Shown: positions 44,741 through 53,395 of the stretch, piece by piece
How positions within the stretch are numbered: the stretch's first letter is position 1
Layout of the letters: each line of letters begins with the position of its first letter
Assembly (NCBI RefSeq): GCF_022024055.1
Contig: NZ_CP091788.1
Span: forward strand, 1 to 64,000
Direction: 5' to 3'
DNA length: 64,000 nt
Origin: Prevotella sp. E2-28
GTDB taxonomy: Bacteria > Bacteroidota > Bacteroidia > Bacteroidales > Bacteroidaceae
Translations under genes and position numbers: made by a program
Notes under the pieces: model-generated
The model's input: the letters and a program-made list of their open reading frames with translations, nothing else
What the model was told of the DNA's origin: nothing
Databases searched by the model: none

Positions 44741-47548
44741 ATGAAGTGTCAGCAGCCTTGGAAATGTAGTTATTGTATCATAGTTATTATATGTTTTTTT
44801 TCATGTGACAATAATTTTAATAATGTATTGGAAAAAGCAGGTAACAATCGTGCAGAATTAGAAAAGGTTTTGGAGTATTTTGAAGATGATCCCGATCCCT
44901 TGAAATATGAAGCAGCAAGATTCCTGATAGAGAATATGCCGTCTCAATATTGTATGTCAGGTTCTGCTGTTGACATGATTGATTCCATATTTATTAGTGC
45001 GAGTATGGAAAGTCAAAATGTCCGGACTAAATTCTTCAATGACTCTACGTCGAAAATAAATACAACACAAGCGGAGATGTCCTATGATATCTCAGAGATG
45101 AAGGCAGACTATTTAATAAAGGTCATTAATGATGCGTGCGATATGTGGAACGCTTCCACATGGTATGACGACTATGACCGTTCGCTATTCTTTGAGTATG
45201 TTCTTCCGTATCGTCTGTGCCATGAGCCGCCTAGTGACTGGCGTGCATCTGTAAAAAATGCATTCCCATTGCTTGACAAGGATATTGTTATGTCAAGAAG
45301 AGGAATACAATTAGAAGCAGAAGATGCCCAAACCAGTGATTGCGACACAAAAGAGTATGGCGGCGCATCAAATGGCAAAGCCAAAATGATGTATCGTGGA
45401 AAGTCGTCCATAACTTACACTATAGAATCGGAGCGGCAGACCCAGAAACGTCTTATATTGAGATATTCTTCAACGGCTCATCACCTGACAGCCGTAGTCA
45501 CCGTTAATGACATCGTAGTAGATACCCTCCATCTGGCACCAACCCGCAATATTGAATCATTCTCAGATAAATGGTTCAATAAGGCGATGCCTATCAGAAA
45601 GGGTAAGAACAGAATTTGTATCATGGGTGTTTCAGATACGGTATGCGTGGATTATATTCAACTTGGTGCTCTGGAGGTGTTCAGTCATAAGAATTTTGAA
45701 GATTTCTCGTCTACATATTACAATATTGTCAATAAGGCATCTGGGCATTGTGTTTCCTTTGATACGACAGCAATTTCAACAAACAATATTGTACGTTTAA
45801 AGCCTTATTCTTCAGCAGATAATACTCAACTTGTCAGACTGGATTATTCTGGATATCCGTTGTGGAGAATAGGTTACCATAAAAAGGATTCAACAGATTT
45901 TTGCTTACAGATGGAATTTGGCACTCCACGCACACTCTGCTCCGAAACACCTGTTACCATTGGCGAATATGTTAAGAAACCTTTTGACCAATGGCTGTTC
46001 ATGCCTCTCGGAGGAGATGATTATCGCATCATGAACAAGCACACGGGGTTATTCTTGGATACGAAAAAGGATTCTGTTAATGGAGACTGGATACTTGTGC
46101 AGAACAAATATTCTGATTTTGACTCGCAGAAATGGGAACTGCGTAAGCAAGGAGTAAATCCTTATTCCGACCGATGTTTCAGGTTTCATTCAGCAATGTC
46201 AGAGGCTATGCGAGTGTTCGACCTGACCCACCAGTTTGAATATTACATCTATGGCAGTCCTTTCGGGACTAATGCCGGTTCGCTTTTCAAGGCAAAGAGT
46301 GGGAAATGTGCCGATGAAACCAGTTTTTCTGTTTTTCTTTGTCGTTATCTTGGTATCCCTTCTGCATATGACTTTACACCTCACTGGGGTAATCGCAGCA
46401 GCAGTCATTCGTGGAGCGTTCTTATAGATGAGCATGGAAAAGGAATCCCTTTCTATATGGGCAATTTCCCTGGTGATACGGCACACTATTTCCATTCATA
46501 TATCAAACCAAAGGTTTTCCGCTATCGGTATAGCCTAAATAAGCAAATTAAAAAAGACCTAAAACGCGAAAAGAGTGTTCCAAAACTCTTCGAAAATCCA
46601 CACTATACAGATGTGACAGAAGAATACTGCAAAACTGTAGATGTTAAGCGTCAGGTTCCAGAAAAATACGAGAATAGAGATGTGGCATATATTTGTGTTT
46701 TCGATAATCGTAATTGGGTGCCTATACATTATGGAATTATTCGGGATGGGAGTGCTACTTTTAAAGCTATGGGATGCGGTATCGTATATATGGCTGGTTT
46801 TTATGAGGACGGTGAGATTGTTCCTTTTGGCAATCCATTCCTAATAAACAAGGATGGCAAGATAACTGATATCATCCCTAGTAAGAAAATGCCAATAAAG
46901 ATGACGTTGTTAAGAAAGTATCCCTTTATGGGCGCCCAGGACTATTTCAACAGTCGTATGAATGGTGGGCAGTTTCAGGCCTCAAACAAGCAGGATTTCT
47001 CAGATAGTGTGGTGTTACATACTCATAAGGGCATCACAAATGGTAACTGGTATAATATTCCAGTTTCTTCGGAACAGAAATTCAAGTACCTGCGCTATAT
47101 GGGTGGAAAAGGCTCACATTGCAACATCAATGAACTGGAATTCTATGATCCTGAAGGAAAGAAAATTGAAGGCAAGATTATTGGCACAGAAGGTGAAGGC
47201 TGGGCACGGAAGGAGAATGTCTTTGATGGTAATATCCTGACAGGCTTTGGTGGAATTAGCCCTGATGGCAACTGGGTTGGTCTTCAACTTGAGAAGCCGA
47301 CCTTTGTGTCACGGATTAAGTATATAGGCCGCAATGATGGTAACTGCGTGGAAATGGGCGACACATACGAATTGTATTATTGGAGCGCTAATGGTGATTG
47401 GGAATTGCTTGGTTCAAAGAAGGCAACAAGCAACTATCTTCAATTTACAAACATTCCATCTGGAGGACTTTATATCCTTAAAGACGTAACTAAAGGGGTG
47501 GAGGAACGGATTTTTACGTATGAAAACGGCAAACAGATATGGTGGTAA
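44741..47548 (+). CDS. Multidomain lipoprotein: CBM-like, ricin-like, transglutaminase-like and F5/8C-like domains
   Basis: The protein is 935 residues from 44741 (951 from the ATG at 44693). A lipobox (CFFSCDNN) marks it as a lipoprotein. In order it has a helical N-terminal domain, a CBM6/35-like sandwich (IQLEAEDAQTS to VDYIQLG), a ricin-like trefoil (YYNIVNKASGHCVSF, IMNKHTGLFLDTK, KWELRK), a transglutaminase-like core and a discoidin/F5-8C-like C-terminus (LEFYDPEGKKI). The core has Cys in GKCADETSF, His 33 residues later in SSHSWSV and Asp in LIDEHG, so the triad looks intact. Activity may be peptidase or crosslinking at the cell surface; the substrate is unknown. Confidence 0.78.
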   Translation: MKCQQPWKCSYCIIVIICFFSCDNNFNNVLEKAGNNRAELEKVLEYFEDDPDPLKYEAARFLIENMPSQYCMSGSAVDMIDSIFISASMESQNVRTKFFNDSTSKINTTQAEMSYDISEMKADYLIKVINDACDMWNASTWYDDYDRSLFFEYVLPYRLCHEPPSDWRASVKNAFPLLDKDIVMSRRGIQLEAEDAQTSDCDTKEYGGASNGKAKMMYRGKSSITYTIESERQTQKRLILRYSSTAHHLTAVVTVNDIVVDTLHLAPTRNIESFSDKWFNKAMPIRKGKNRICIMGVSDTVCVDYIQLGALEVFSHKNFEDFSSTYYNIVNKASGHCVSFDTTAISTNNIVRLKPYSSADNTQLVRLDYSGYPLWRIGYHKKDSTDFCLQMEFGTPRTLCSETPVTIGEYVKKPFDQWLFMPLGGDDYRIMNKHTGLFLDTKKDSVNGDWILVQNKYSDFDSQKWELRKQGVNPYSDRCFRFHSAMSEAMRVFDLTHQFEYYIYGSPFGTNAGSLFKAKSGKCADETSFSVFLCRYLGIPSAYDFTPHWGNRSSSHSWSVLIDEHGKGIPFYMGNFPGDTAHYFHSYIKPKVFRYRYSLNKQIKKDLKREKSVPKLFENPHYTDVTEEYCKTVDVKRQVPEKYENRDVAYICVFDNRNWVPIHYGIIRDGSATFKAMGCGIVYMAGFYEDGEIVPFGNPFLINKDGKITDIIPSKKMPIKMTLLRKYPFMGAQDYFNSRMNGGQFQASNKQDFSDSVVLHTHKGITNGNWYNIPVSSEQKFKYLRYMGGKGSHCNINELEFYDPEGKKIEGKIIGTEGEGWARKENVFDGNILTGFGGISPDGNWVGLQLEKPTFVSRIKYIGRNDGNCVEMGDTYELYYWSANGDWELLGSKKATSNYLQFTNIPSGGLYILKDVTKGVEERIFTYENGKQIWW

Positions 47549-47584
47549 CACATTATTCTATTTATTAACTAAATTAATTCAAGT

Positions 47585-48331
47585 ATGAAAAAGAAATTTC
47601 TATTTTGTGCAGTAATGATTTTAGGATCATTGCTTGTTAGTTGTTCATCTGATGATGGTTATTCTTCTTATGAAGAAACTGGGGATGCAAAATTGCAGTA
47701 CACAAAGAATCTCATTTTGTCATATGGTCAGAAGTATGGATTAGAAAACATCCAGTTTGACGATGAACTCTTAAAAAAGAACTTGAACCTGCCCAAGGAA
47801 GAGTTTGAAAAATGTGTCATAAATATGGCAATCTCTATGGGAAAAGTCAAGCCCACTTCAAAACTTATAAGAAAATTGAGGAGAAGTCAAGATGTTGGAG
47901 AAGAAGAGCCGGGAGGAGAGCAACAACCTTATTATTATGTTATGGACACGAAGAATCTTTCCTATAAAGCAGATGACTATTTGTACAAATTTACGGTTAG
48001 TTATTTGTTTGTTAGTACAGGACTTCGAGCTCTAGAGGTTAAGGATAATAAAGCAGACGTATATAGACTTAAATTGTGCAGCAATCCAAATTGCAACATA
48101 AAACACGAAATCAATTTAGACGAGAATGCTATCTGTTCGTCCATAGAGAGTTCCCCCATTGGTGGAGGTGTTATTACATTTGAAGAGGGGGCAACAGCTG
48201 ATTTAACGATACATTATTCTGTTCATATTTCATATACACATGGTGATTATTATCAGAATTGTAACACTTCTGGATTTTTTTATTCAAGTACGAAAGTTAA
48301 AAAATCTTACACATTTCCTATGTTATTATGA
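47585..48331 (+). CDS. Lipoprotein of unknown function, member A of a duplicated pair
   Basis: This 248-residue protein has a lipoprotein signal with lipobox LLVSCSSD, a helical N-terminal half and a beta-rich C-terminal half (ITFEEGATADLTIHYSVHISY). I do not recognise a family. Its last four bases overlap the start of the next gene. The C-terminal fragment at 50324-50521 (FTFGEDAKAHYTIKYNVNIY) is a paralogue of its end, showing that the A-B gene pair exists twice, on either side of the insertion sequence. Confidence 0.72.
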   Translation: MKKKFLFCAVMILGSLLVSCSSDDGYSSYEETGDAKLQYTKNLILSYGQKYGLENIQFDDELLKKNLNLPKEEFEKCVINMAISMGKVKPTSKLIRKLRRSQDVGEEEPGGEQQPYYYVMDTKNLSYKADDYLYKFTVSYLFVSTGLRALEVKDNKADVYRLKLCSNPNCNIKHEINLDENAICSSIESSPIGGGVITFEEGATADLTIHYSVHISYTHGDYYQNCNTSGFFYSSTKVKKSYTFPMLL

Positions 48332-48789
48332 GAAAAATCATTCTAATTCTACTTTCTATTATTATGACCTCTTGTGCTACCCAACAAATTTTGAAGGGGA
48401 ATGAAAAACCGCAATTGAATAATTTCAGTTTTCATAGTGGTCACTTGGAACTTACTAGTCGATATTCATTAAAATACCGCATGGATTTGAGTTTCGACAC
48501 TAAAGAGATTCATGTGTTATGGAATACTGCAGAAGTCATAGATAAAGAAACAAATGACACAGTTAATGTGAAAATGGAAAATGTAAGATGTGCCCTAATC
48601 AGTAATCCTCCAACGATATATGCGGGGGTTTTTGAATTCAGTCATCAGGGACAGCATTACATCGTACACTTTCTGCAGGATTTTAGAACATATGTCAACA
48701 AGAAGAAAGGAACATTAGAGTCTACTGAAAAATTATACAATACAGCAGACCTAGACCCCGAAATATTTGAACGTTTTCCAATGAAGTAG
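48328..48789 (+). CDS. Lipoprotein of unknown function, member B of a duplicated pair
   Basis: This 153-residue protein has a lipobox (IIMTSCATQ) and one beta-rich domain. It aligns with the product at 50565-51032: SRYSLKYRMDL with DLYDLSYNVGF, and FEFSHQGQHYIVHFLQD with FWVEYGGHRYLIHGMYD. The start overlaps gene A by ATGA. Between its stop and the insertion sequence lies a hairpin (CAGTGG, AGGT, ACCA, CCACTG; about 48830-48855) that may be a terminator. Confidence 0.72.
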   Translation: MRKIILILLSIIMTSCATQQILKGNEKPQLNNFSFHSGHLELTSRYSLKYRMDLSFDTKEIHVLWNTAEVIDKETNDTVNVKMENVRCALISNPPTIYAGVFEFSHQGQHYIVHFLQDFRTYVNKKKGTLESTEKLYNTADLDPEIFERFPMK

Positions 48790-48858
48790 CAATAATCTAC
48801 AAGATACATAACATTCCTGACACCAAGGACAGTGGAGGTCTTTACCACCACTGCCCTG

Positions 48859-48871
48859 AAAGGATCATGGA
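48859..48871. repeat. Half of a palindromic element next to the IS left end
   Basis: AAAGGATCATGGA, ending at the IS border, is complemented by TGTCCCCATGATCCTTT on the other side (50317-50333). Removing the IS and one 4-bp duplication restores a palindrome of about 31 bp, a member of the GATCATGGGGACAG family. Confidence 0.7.
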
Positions 48872-48912
48872 TGAAGTGAACCCAGAAAGTTGGACACAAC
48901 TGAAAGGTTCAA

Positions 48913-49449
48913 ATGAAAAAAGAATTTAGTTTAGAAGAAAAGATGTCCGCAATTGGTTTTGTGTTCCAAGGCGAGTCAGCCCGTTCCGTGTCCCGTAGAC
49001 TCCACTTAGGCCATCATATTCTATATGAGTGGATAGAGAGTTACAAACTCCTTGGCATTGAAGGTCTAAAATTCAAGCGGAAAAAGAAAAAGAGGCTCTC
49101 ATATGAAGAAAAATGCAAAATTGTTCGCGAATATCAAGAAAGTGAATTAACTTTGTTCCAGCTTTCAGCTAAATATCAATTGTCAAGCTCGATAATTGGC
49201 AATTGGGTTAAATTGGTTGAGCGAAATGGATTTGAAGCACTGGAATCTCGACGATCCAGGCATCTCCAAACTGGTGAGCATATGATTAAACGACTACCCA
49301 AAGAAGAGTACGAGAAGGAGAATGAGCGCCTTCGCAAGGAGAACGAACGCTTAAGGCTGGAGAATCTCCTGCTAAAAAAAGTGAGAGCCTTAGTCGAGGA
49401 AAGAGAAGCTCGAAACAGAGCGATTGGGCATGGGCCATCGAAGAACTAA
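48913..49449 (+). CDS. IS3-family OrfA (helix-turn-helix)
   Basis: This 178-residue protein has two helix-turn-helix units (SARSVSRRLHLGHHILYEWIESY and LTLFQLSAKYQLSSSIIGNWV) and a leucine-zipper-like coiled coil (ENERLRKENERLRLENLLLKK). A slippery sequence CTAAAAAAAG lies right after the coiled coil. A -1 shift there joins the frame directly to OrfB without a stop, giving the OrfAB transposase of about 457 residues; unshifted product ends at 49449. Confidence 0.9.
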   Translation: MKKEFSLEEKMSAIGFVFQGESARSVSRRLHLGHHILYEWIESYKLLGIEGLKFKRKKKKRLSYEEKCKIVREYQESELTLFQLSAKYQLSSSIIGNWVKLVERNGFEALESRRSRHLQTGEHMIKRLPKEEYEKENERLRKENERLRLENLLLKKVRALVEEREARNRAIGHGPSKN

Positions 49450-49496
49450 GGCGTAATGAGCATGCAGATTTAGCTGTCCTGCTGGAGCTCAAGAAG

Positions 49497-50285
49497 ATGG
49501 CGCGTAGTACATTCTATTATCACCTCAAGCATCACAAGAAGCAAGACAAGTACAAGGAAGTAAAAGATATGATATACATCATATTCCATAAGCATAAAGG
49601 ACGTTACGGATACCGGCGTATAACGCTGGAACTCCGTAAAGATGGCAGTCTTATCAATCACAAGACAGTCAAGAAGCTTATGGACGAAATGGAACTGAAG
49701 AGCGAGGTGAGGAAGGTGAAATTTCACTCCTATAAAGGAGAAGTTGGCAAGACTGCGCCTAATATCATAGACAGGGATTTTACAGCAGAAATACCTTATC
49801 AGAAGCTGGCAACAGACGTGACCCAGATGACGATAGGCGGACGCAAGATTTACCTGTCACCTATACTTGACATGTGCGATGGTGAGATCCTTGCATATTC
49901 AATCACAGAGAAGCCAAACATGGAAATGGTACTCGGTATGCTCAACCAGATGTACAGGCGTATAAAGCTGCCTGAGGGTGTCGTATTGCACTCTGACCAA
50001 GGATGGCACTACCAGCACGTAGCCTACCAGAATAGTCTAAAGAAACATGGCATTATCCAAAGCATGTCTCGCAAGGGAAATTGTCTGGATAACGCCATGA
50101 TGGAGAATTTCTTTGGTCTCATGAAGTCAGAACTACTGTATTCTGGGAAGTACACATCAGCAGACGCCTTCATCAAAGACCTGATAGATTATATAGAATA
50201 CTATAATAACGAGAGAATAAAACTGAGGCTTAATGGCATGTCGCCCGTACAATACAGGAAGATGCTTACTGCTTCGATTGTTTAA
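49497..50285 (+). CDS. IS3-family OrfB transposase (DDE integrase core)
   Basis: The 262-residue frame has the HTH_21-like segment GRYGYRRITLELRK and an rve integrase core. The DDE residues are in KLATDVTQM, VVLHSDQGWHYQ and NAMMENFFG, followed by the YIEYYNNERIK motif of IS3 transposases. The independent ATG at 49497 is the first in the frame, but the main product is expected by frameshifting from OrfA. Confidence 0.9.
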   Translation: MARSTFYYHLKHHKKQDKYKEVKDMIYIIFHKHKGRYGYRRITLELRKDGSLINHKTVKKLMDEMELKSEVRKVKFHSYKGEVGKTAPNIIDRDFTAEIPYQKLATDVTQMTIGGRKIYLSPILDMCDGEILAYSITEKPNMEMVLGMLNQMYRRIKLPEGVVLHSDQGWHYQHVAYQNSLKKHGIIQSMSRKGNCLDNAMMENFFGLMKSELLYSGKYTSADAFIKDLIDYIEYYNNERIKLRLNGMSPVQYRKMLTASIV

Positions 50286-50323
50286 CTGTCCAAACTTTGG
50301 GGTTCACTTCATGGACTGTCCCC

Positions 50324-50521
50324 ATGATCCTTTCGGATGGAGATTTTGATAATCCGAAAATAGACGAATTTGCAGTATCTTTTACATTTGGTGAAGATGC
50401 GAAAGCTCACTATACAATAAAGTATAATGTTAACATTTACAGTAATAGTCCTATTCTTAGTTATTCATTTGCAATAACGAATAAAATGGTAAGTGGGGAT
50501 ACTGATGCAACAAAATTTTAA
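50324..50521 (+). pseudogene. C-terminal remnant of a second copy of lipoprotein A
   Basis: The open frame here matches only the end of the 47585-48331 product (FTFGEDAKAHYTIKYNVNIY against ITFEEGATADLTIHYSVHI). No N-terminal part or signal peptide precedes it, since the palindrome and the IS lie directly upstream; the apparent ATG lies inside the IS. It is followed within 2 bp by the start region of the second copy of lipoprotein B. It is a decayed gene, not a working one. Confidence 0.7.
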
Positions 50522-50564
50522 CATGAAAAAATGTATTAATAATATGATGATAAAAAATATCGCA

Positions 50565-51032
50565 ATGGCTAAAACACGATTATTGATTTTGTTTCTGTTA
50601 CCGTTATTGTTCATGTCCTGCGCAACAAAGCACATCTCTACAGGACAAACAGTACAAGGTGCTGATTCACAGTCTTCGTTGGATCAGAGACCTGTAGATA
50701 TTAACTGGTGCTATAGCACCGTGAAACTCTCAGACCTCTATGATTTGAGCTATAATGTTGGGTTCTATGGGCTTAGTTCTGGAAAGATGAAACCAATAAA
50801 GAATGAGAACTTTCGTGCTGACATAACCAATAAACAGACAAAAGAAAGCATGAAAGTGGAAATAAATGATTTGTCTTATAGTCAGCTCAGTCGCACACCT
50901 ATGGCTTATGCCCTTTCTTTCTGGGTGGAATATGGAGGGCATCGATATTTGATTCACGGAATGTATGATACCCGTGCCAGAGATGATAAGAGTCAAACAC
51001 CACTTACCACTGGATGTTATATGATTAAATAG
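50565..51032 (+). CDS. Lipoprotein of unknown function, second copy of B
   Basis: This 155-residue protein (169 if the ATG at 50523 is used) has a signal with lipobox LLFMSCATK. The mature part is beta-rich and paralogous to the 48328-48789 product, with the shared blocks YDLSYNVGF and GGHRYLIHGMYD. The ATG at 50565 places a basic start (MAKTR) just before the hydrophobic core and is preferred. It lies downstream of the A remnant and before the O-antigen-ligase-like gene. Confidence 0.7.
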   Translation: MAKTRLLILFLLPLLFMSCATKHISTGQTVQGADSQSSLDQRPVDINWCYSTVKLSDLYDLSYNVGFYGLSSGKMKPIKNENFRADITNKQTKESMKVEINDLSYSQLSRTPMAYALSFWVEYGGHRYLIHGMYDTRARDDKSQTPLTTGCYMIK

Positions 51033-51110
51033 ACACTAAATGATGGGGCTTAATTGTATCTGTCAATAAGCTCCATCATTACATATTATGATGTAAAAAG
51101 TTTCGGTAAA

Positions 51111-52691
51111 ATGCACATAGGAAAAACACCGTCCGCATCATATTATTGTATTATTACATGGATATGTCTTGTGGGAAGTAGTATATTCACAGTCTCAGAC
51201 ACATTCATGGATACGGTTTCTTATCCAAAATGGATAATAACAGCTACGCTTTTTATTATCTTCATATTTTTTTTGTTACCTTATTTTGTTCTCTCTAAAG
51301 GCATATATTGGAGACTTACCTACAAACAAATCTGCAGATACACCAATATACTTGTACTTTTTGAAACACTAATTGTAATTTCCAAATATGCTGGCTTACA
51401 TATTTTATATCATCAGTGCCAAGCAGGAACATTTAATAATGTCGCAGGTCTGGTAGCATGTCTTGGAGTAAGTTTTCCCATAGGTTTTATATTCTTTCGT
51501 GAATATCATATATATGAATGCATCCTTTTTGTCATAACAAAATTCCTAAGTTTCTTGGTTTTGGTAATCTGCGGATCAAGAATCGGCTGTATATGCATAA
51601 TTATCTTAACCATATTGATTTGTTTTGAAAATTACCGCTATAAAAAACATTTTGCGATTATTCTTGGTATTATATCAATACTATTCTGTACTTGTTTCCT
51701 TAAGACACCGTCAACGATGGGACGATGGTTTATTGTGGAAAGGACTATGGAACTTATCTTACAACGGCCTTTCCTAGGTTGGGGAGATGGCGGTTTCACA
51801 AGGGAATACATGAATGTCCAAGCCGATTACTTTGCCGCACATTCAGAGAGTCAATATGAAATATTAGCAGACAACATTCATCATCCTCTGAACGAATTTC
51901 TTTTAATTGCAGTAAACTATGGATTATTATGCCTCTTTATTACGATCTTTATGTGCTTGGGGGTATTTCTCTATTACAAATTTCATAAAACGTCATATGG
52001 AAAAGAGGGATGCTTGGTATTTCTAAGCATTATCGTAATAGCTTCTTTTTCCTATCCGCTTTCCTATCCCTTTACATGGTTGATGTTAACACTCTCTATT
52101 GTACTTGTCTTCTCTACCGCAATCAGCCACATAAAAAGCAGATCCTCAATTGTTTTATTTGTTATGACATTATTGATTGCAGATTCCTTCACCTTTGTTT
52201 ATCTAAAAAACGAATTAGATTTCCAACTTTCATGGAAGAGAGTTGCCCAGAACATGCATATGCAACCTTTTGAAGAGATTAAAAAGACCTACGATGCACT
52301 TTATCAATGCAAACACAGCAATTATCACTTTCTTTATGATTATGCCTGTGAGGCTTATGACAAAGAACAATATGAATTAGCTTTAAGATTGTCGAAGGAA
52401 ACGGAGAAGTTCATCGCTGATTACGAACTGGAAATGCTCATAGGAGATTGCTATCAATCACTAGATAGTGTAGACCAGGCCATACAGTCTTATCAATATG
52501 CCCATTATATGTGCCCTTCTAGGCTTATGCCATTATATGAAACCTACAATATTTACAGTAGTCTAAATGATACGCTCAAATGCAGACGCTTATATTATCA
52601 AATTATACATAAAGACATAAAAGTAAGAAATCACATAACAGAGATAATACAGAAGGAAATAAATCAAGACTTTAAACGTTTTTTAAACTAA
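51111..52691 (+). CDS. O-antigen ligase-like (Wzy_C) membrane protein with TPR tail
   Basis: The 526-residue product has about ten membrane segments and the periplasmic loop motif GWGDGGFTREYMNVQADYF with HHPLNEFLLIAVNYGLL, typical of the Wzy_C family that polymerises or ligates surface glycans. After residue 395 a soluble tail contains TPR-like helices (YHFLYDYACEAYDKEQYELALRL; DSVDQAIQSYQYAHYMCP). The open frame extends upstream to a TTG only, so the ATG at 51111 is the start. No other polysaccharide gene is near, and the region is AT-rich, so horizontal origin is likely. Confidence 0.78.
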   Translation: MHIGKTPSASYYCIITWICLVGSSIFTVSDTFMDTVSYPKWIITATLFIIFIFFLLPYFVLSKGIYWRLTYKQICRYTNILVLFETLIVISKYAGLHILYHQCQAGTFNNVAGLVACLGVSFPIGFIFFREYHIYECILFVITKFLSFLVLVICGSRIGCICIIILTILICFENYRYKKHFAIILGIISILFCTCFLKTPSTMGRWFIVERTMELILQRPFLGWGDGGFTREYMNVQADYFAAHSESQYEILADNIHHPLNEFLLIAVNYGLLCLFITIFMCLGVFLYYKFHKTSYGKEGCLVFLSIIVIASFSYPLSYPFTWLMLTLSIVLVFSTAISHIKSRSSIVLFVMTLLIADSFTFVYLKNELDFQLSWKRVAQNMHMQPFEEIKKTYDALYQCKHSNYHFLYDYACEAYDKEQYELALRLSKETEKFIADYELEMLIGDCYQSLDSVDQAIQSYQYAHYMCPSRLMPLYETYNIYSSLNDTLKCRRLYYQIIHKDIKVRNHITEIIQKEINQDFKRFLN

Positions 52692-52701
52692 AAATTCAAA
52701 A

Positions 52702-52788
52702 GGGATCATGGGGACATAGGAATGAAGTGAACCCAGAAAGTTGGACACAACTTAAGGGTTCACTTCAGAGCCTGTCCCGCTGATCTCC
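52702..52788. mobile_element. Internally deleted IS remnant within a palindromic element
   Basis: The 45 bp at 52723-52767 consist of the IS left end (TGAAGTGAACCCAGAAAG, then TTGGACACAACT) joined to a right end (GGGTTCACTTCA); nothing between remains. It is flanked by GGGATCATGGGGACATAGG on the left and CCTGTCCCGCTGATCTCC on the right, the palindromic family again. It could be a MITE-like derivative or a deletion product of the IS at 48872. Confidence 0.75.
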
Positions 52789-52801
52789 ATAGTCTAATAA
52801 A

Positions 52802-53353
52802 GTGAATTTTTGGACAGGAATGGGAGGCTTTGATACGACAGGAGCTATGGCCTTTCATGGATTCTGTCCTAAAGAATTTAAAATAGGAGACAAGATTAGA
52901 GCAAAATATGTTGGACAATTCGAAGGTCAAAGAGTCTTTGAATCAGATCTACTTGGCTCATTCTCAAGAGGTGGTGAATATTCTGCTTTTACGCTGCCAG
53001 ACATAGGTATATTTGCTGCGGATGGTGTGTTCACTAGTAGCCAAATAGATGGGATTGTAATGATGCAACATGAGTTTGGACATGTTCTACAATACAGAAA
53101 AGTAGGAAAAGATTTTTATTATCGTGTTATTGCTAAAGAAAGTGCTATGAATTGTAATGATATATGGCCATACGATGGCATTCCGCACGCAGAATATTGG
53201 ACTGAAACTTGGGCAAACTATCTTTCAAAGCAATACTTTGGAGAAAGATGGCTTGGCATGGAAACACAGATTCTAGGAAGGGAGAGCTTTTTTTATCCGT
53301 CAAAAAATGTAAATTTGCCATTTTTAATTAAAAAATCTCTTCTCCCTTTTTAA
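52802..53353 (+). pseudogene. Orphan RHS C-terminal fragment with HEFGH motif
   Basis: The frame (183 residues from a GTG) begins VNFWTGMGGFDT, a sequence usually found inside RHS-type toxin proteins just before the variable tip. The tip has MMQHEFGHVLQYRK (zinc-peptidase-like HExxH) and AEYWTETWANYLSKQYFGERWLG. Stops close the frame upstream, so the thousand-residue RHS body is missing; the palindromic element and IS remnant lie directly before it. It may still be made as a short protein. Two small lipoprotein genes follow and could have been its immunity partners, which is inference. Confidence 0.6.
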
Positions 53354-53395
53354 CTATTTATTGTTGACTTCGTCTTAAATATAAATATAGAAAAT

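Larger units (their letters stand above)
48872..50311 (+). mobile_element. IS3-family (IS150 group) insertion sequence
   Basis: The element is 1440 bp with terminal inverted repeats of about 25 bp: TGAAGTGAACCCAGAAAG on the left and TGAAGTGAACCCCAAAG on the right when reversed. TGGA flanks both ends as a 4-bp target duplication. Two overlapping genes are present, with a run of seven A then G (49374-49381) at the junction. It has inserted in the middle of a palindrome, a target preference known for some IS3-family members such as IS1397. Both genes look intact. Confidence 0.88.
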
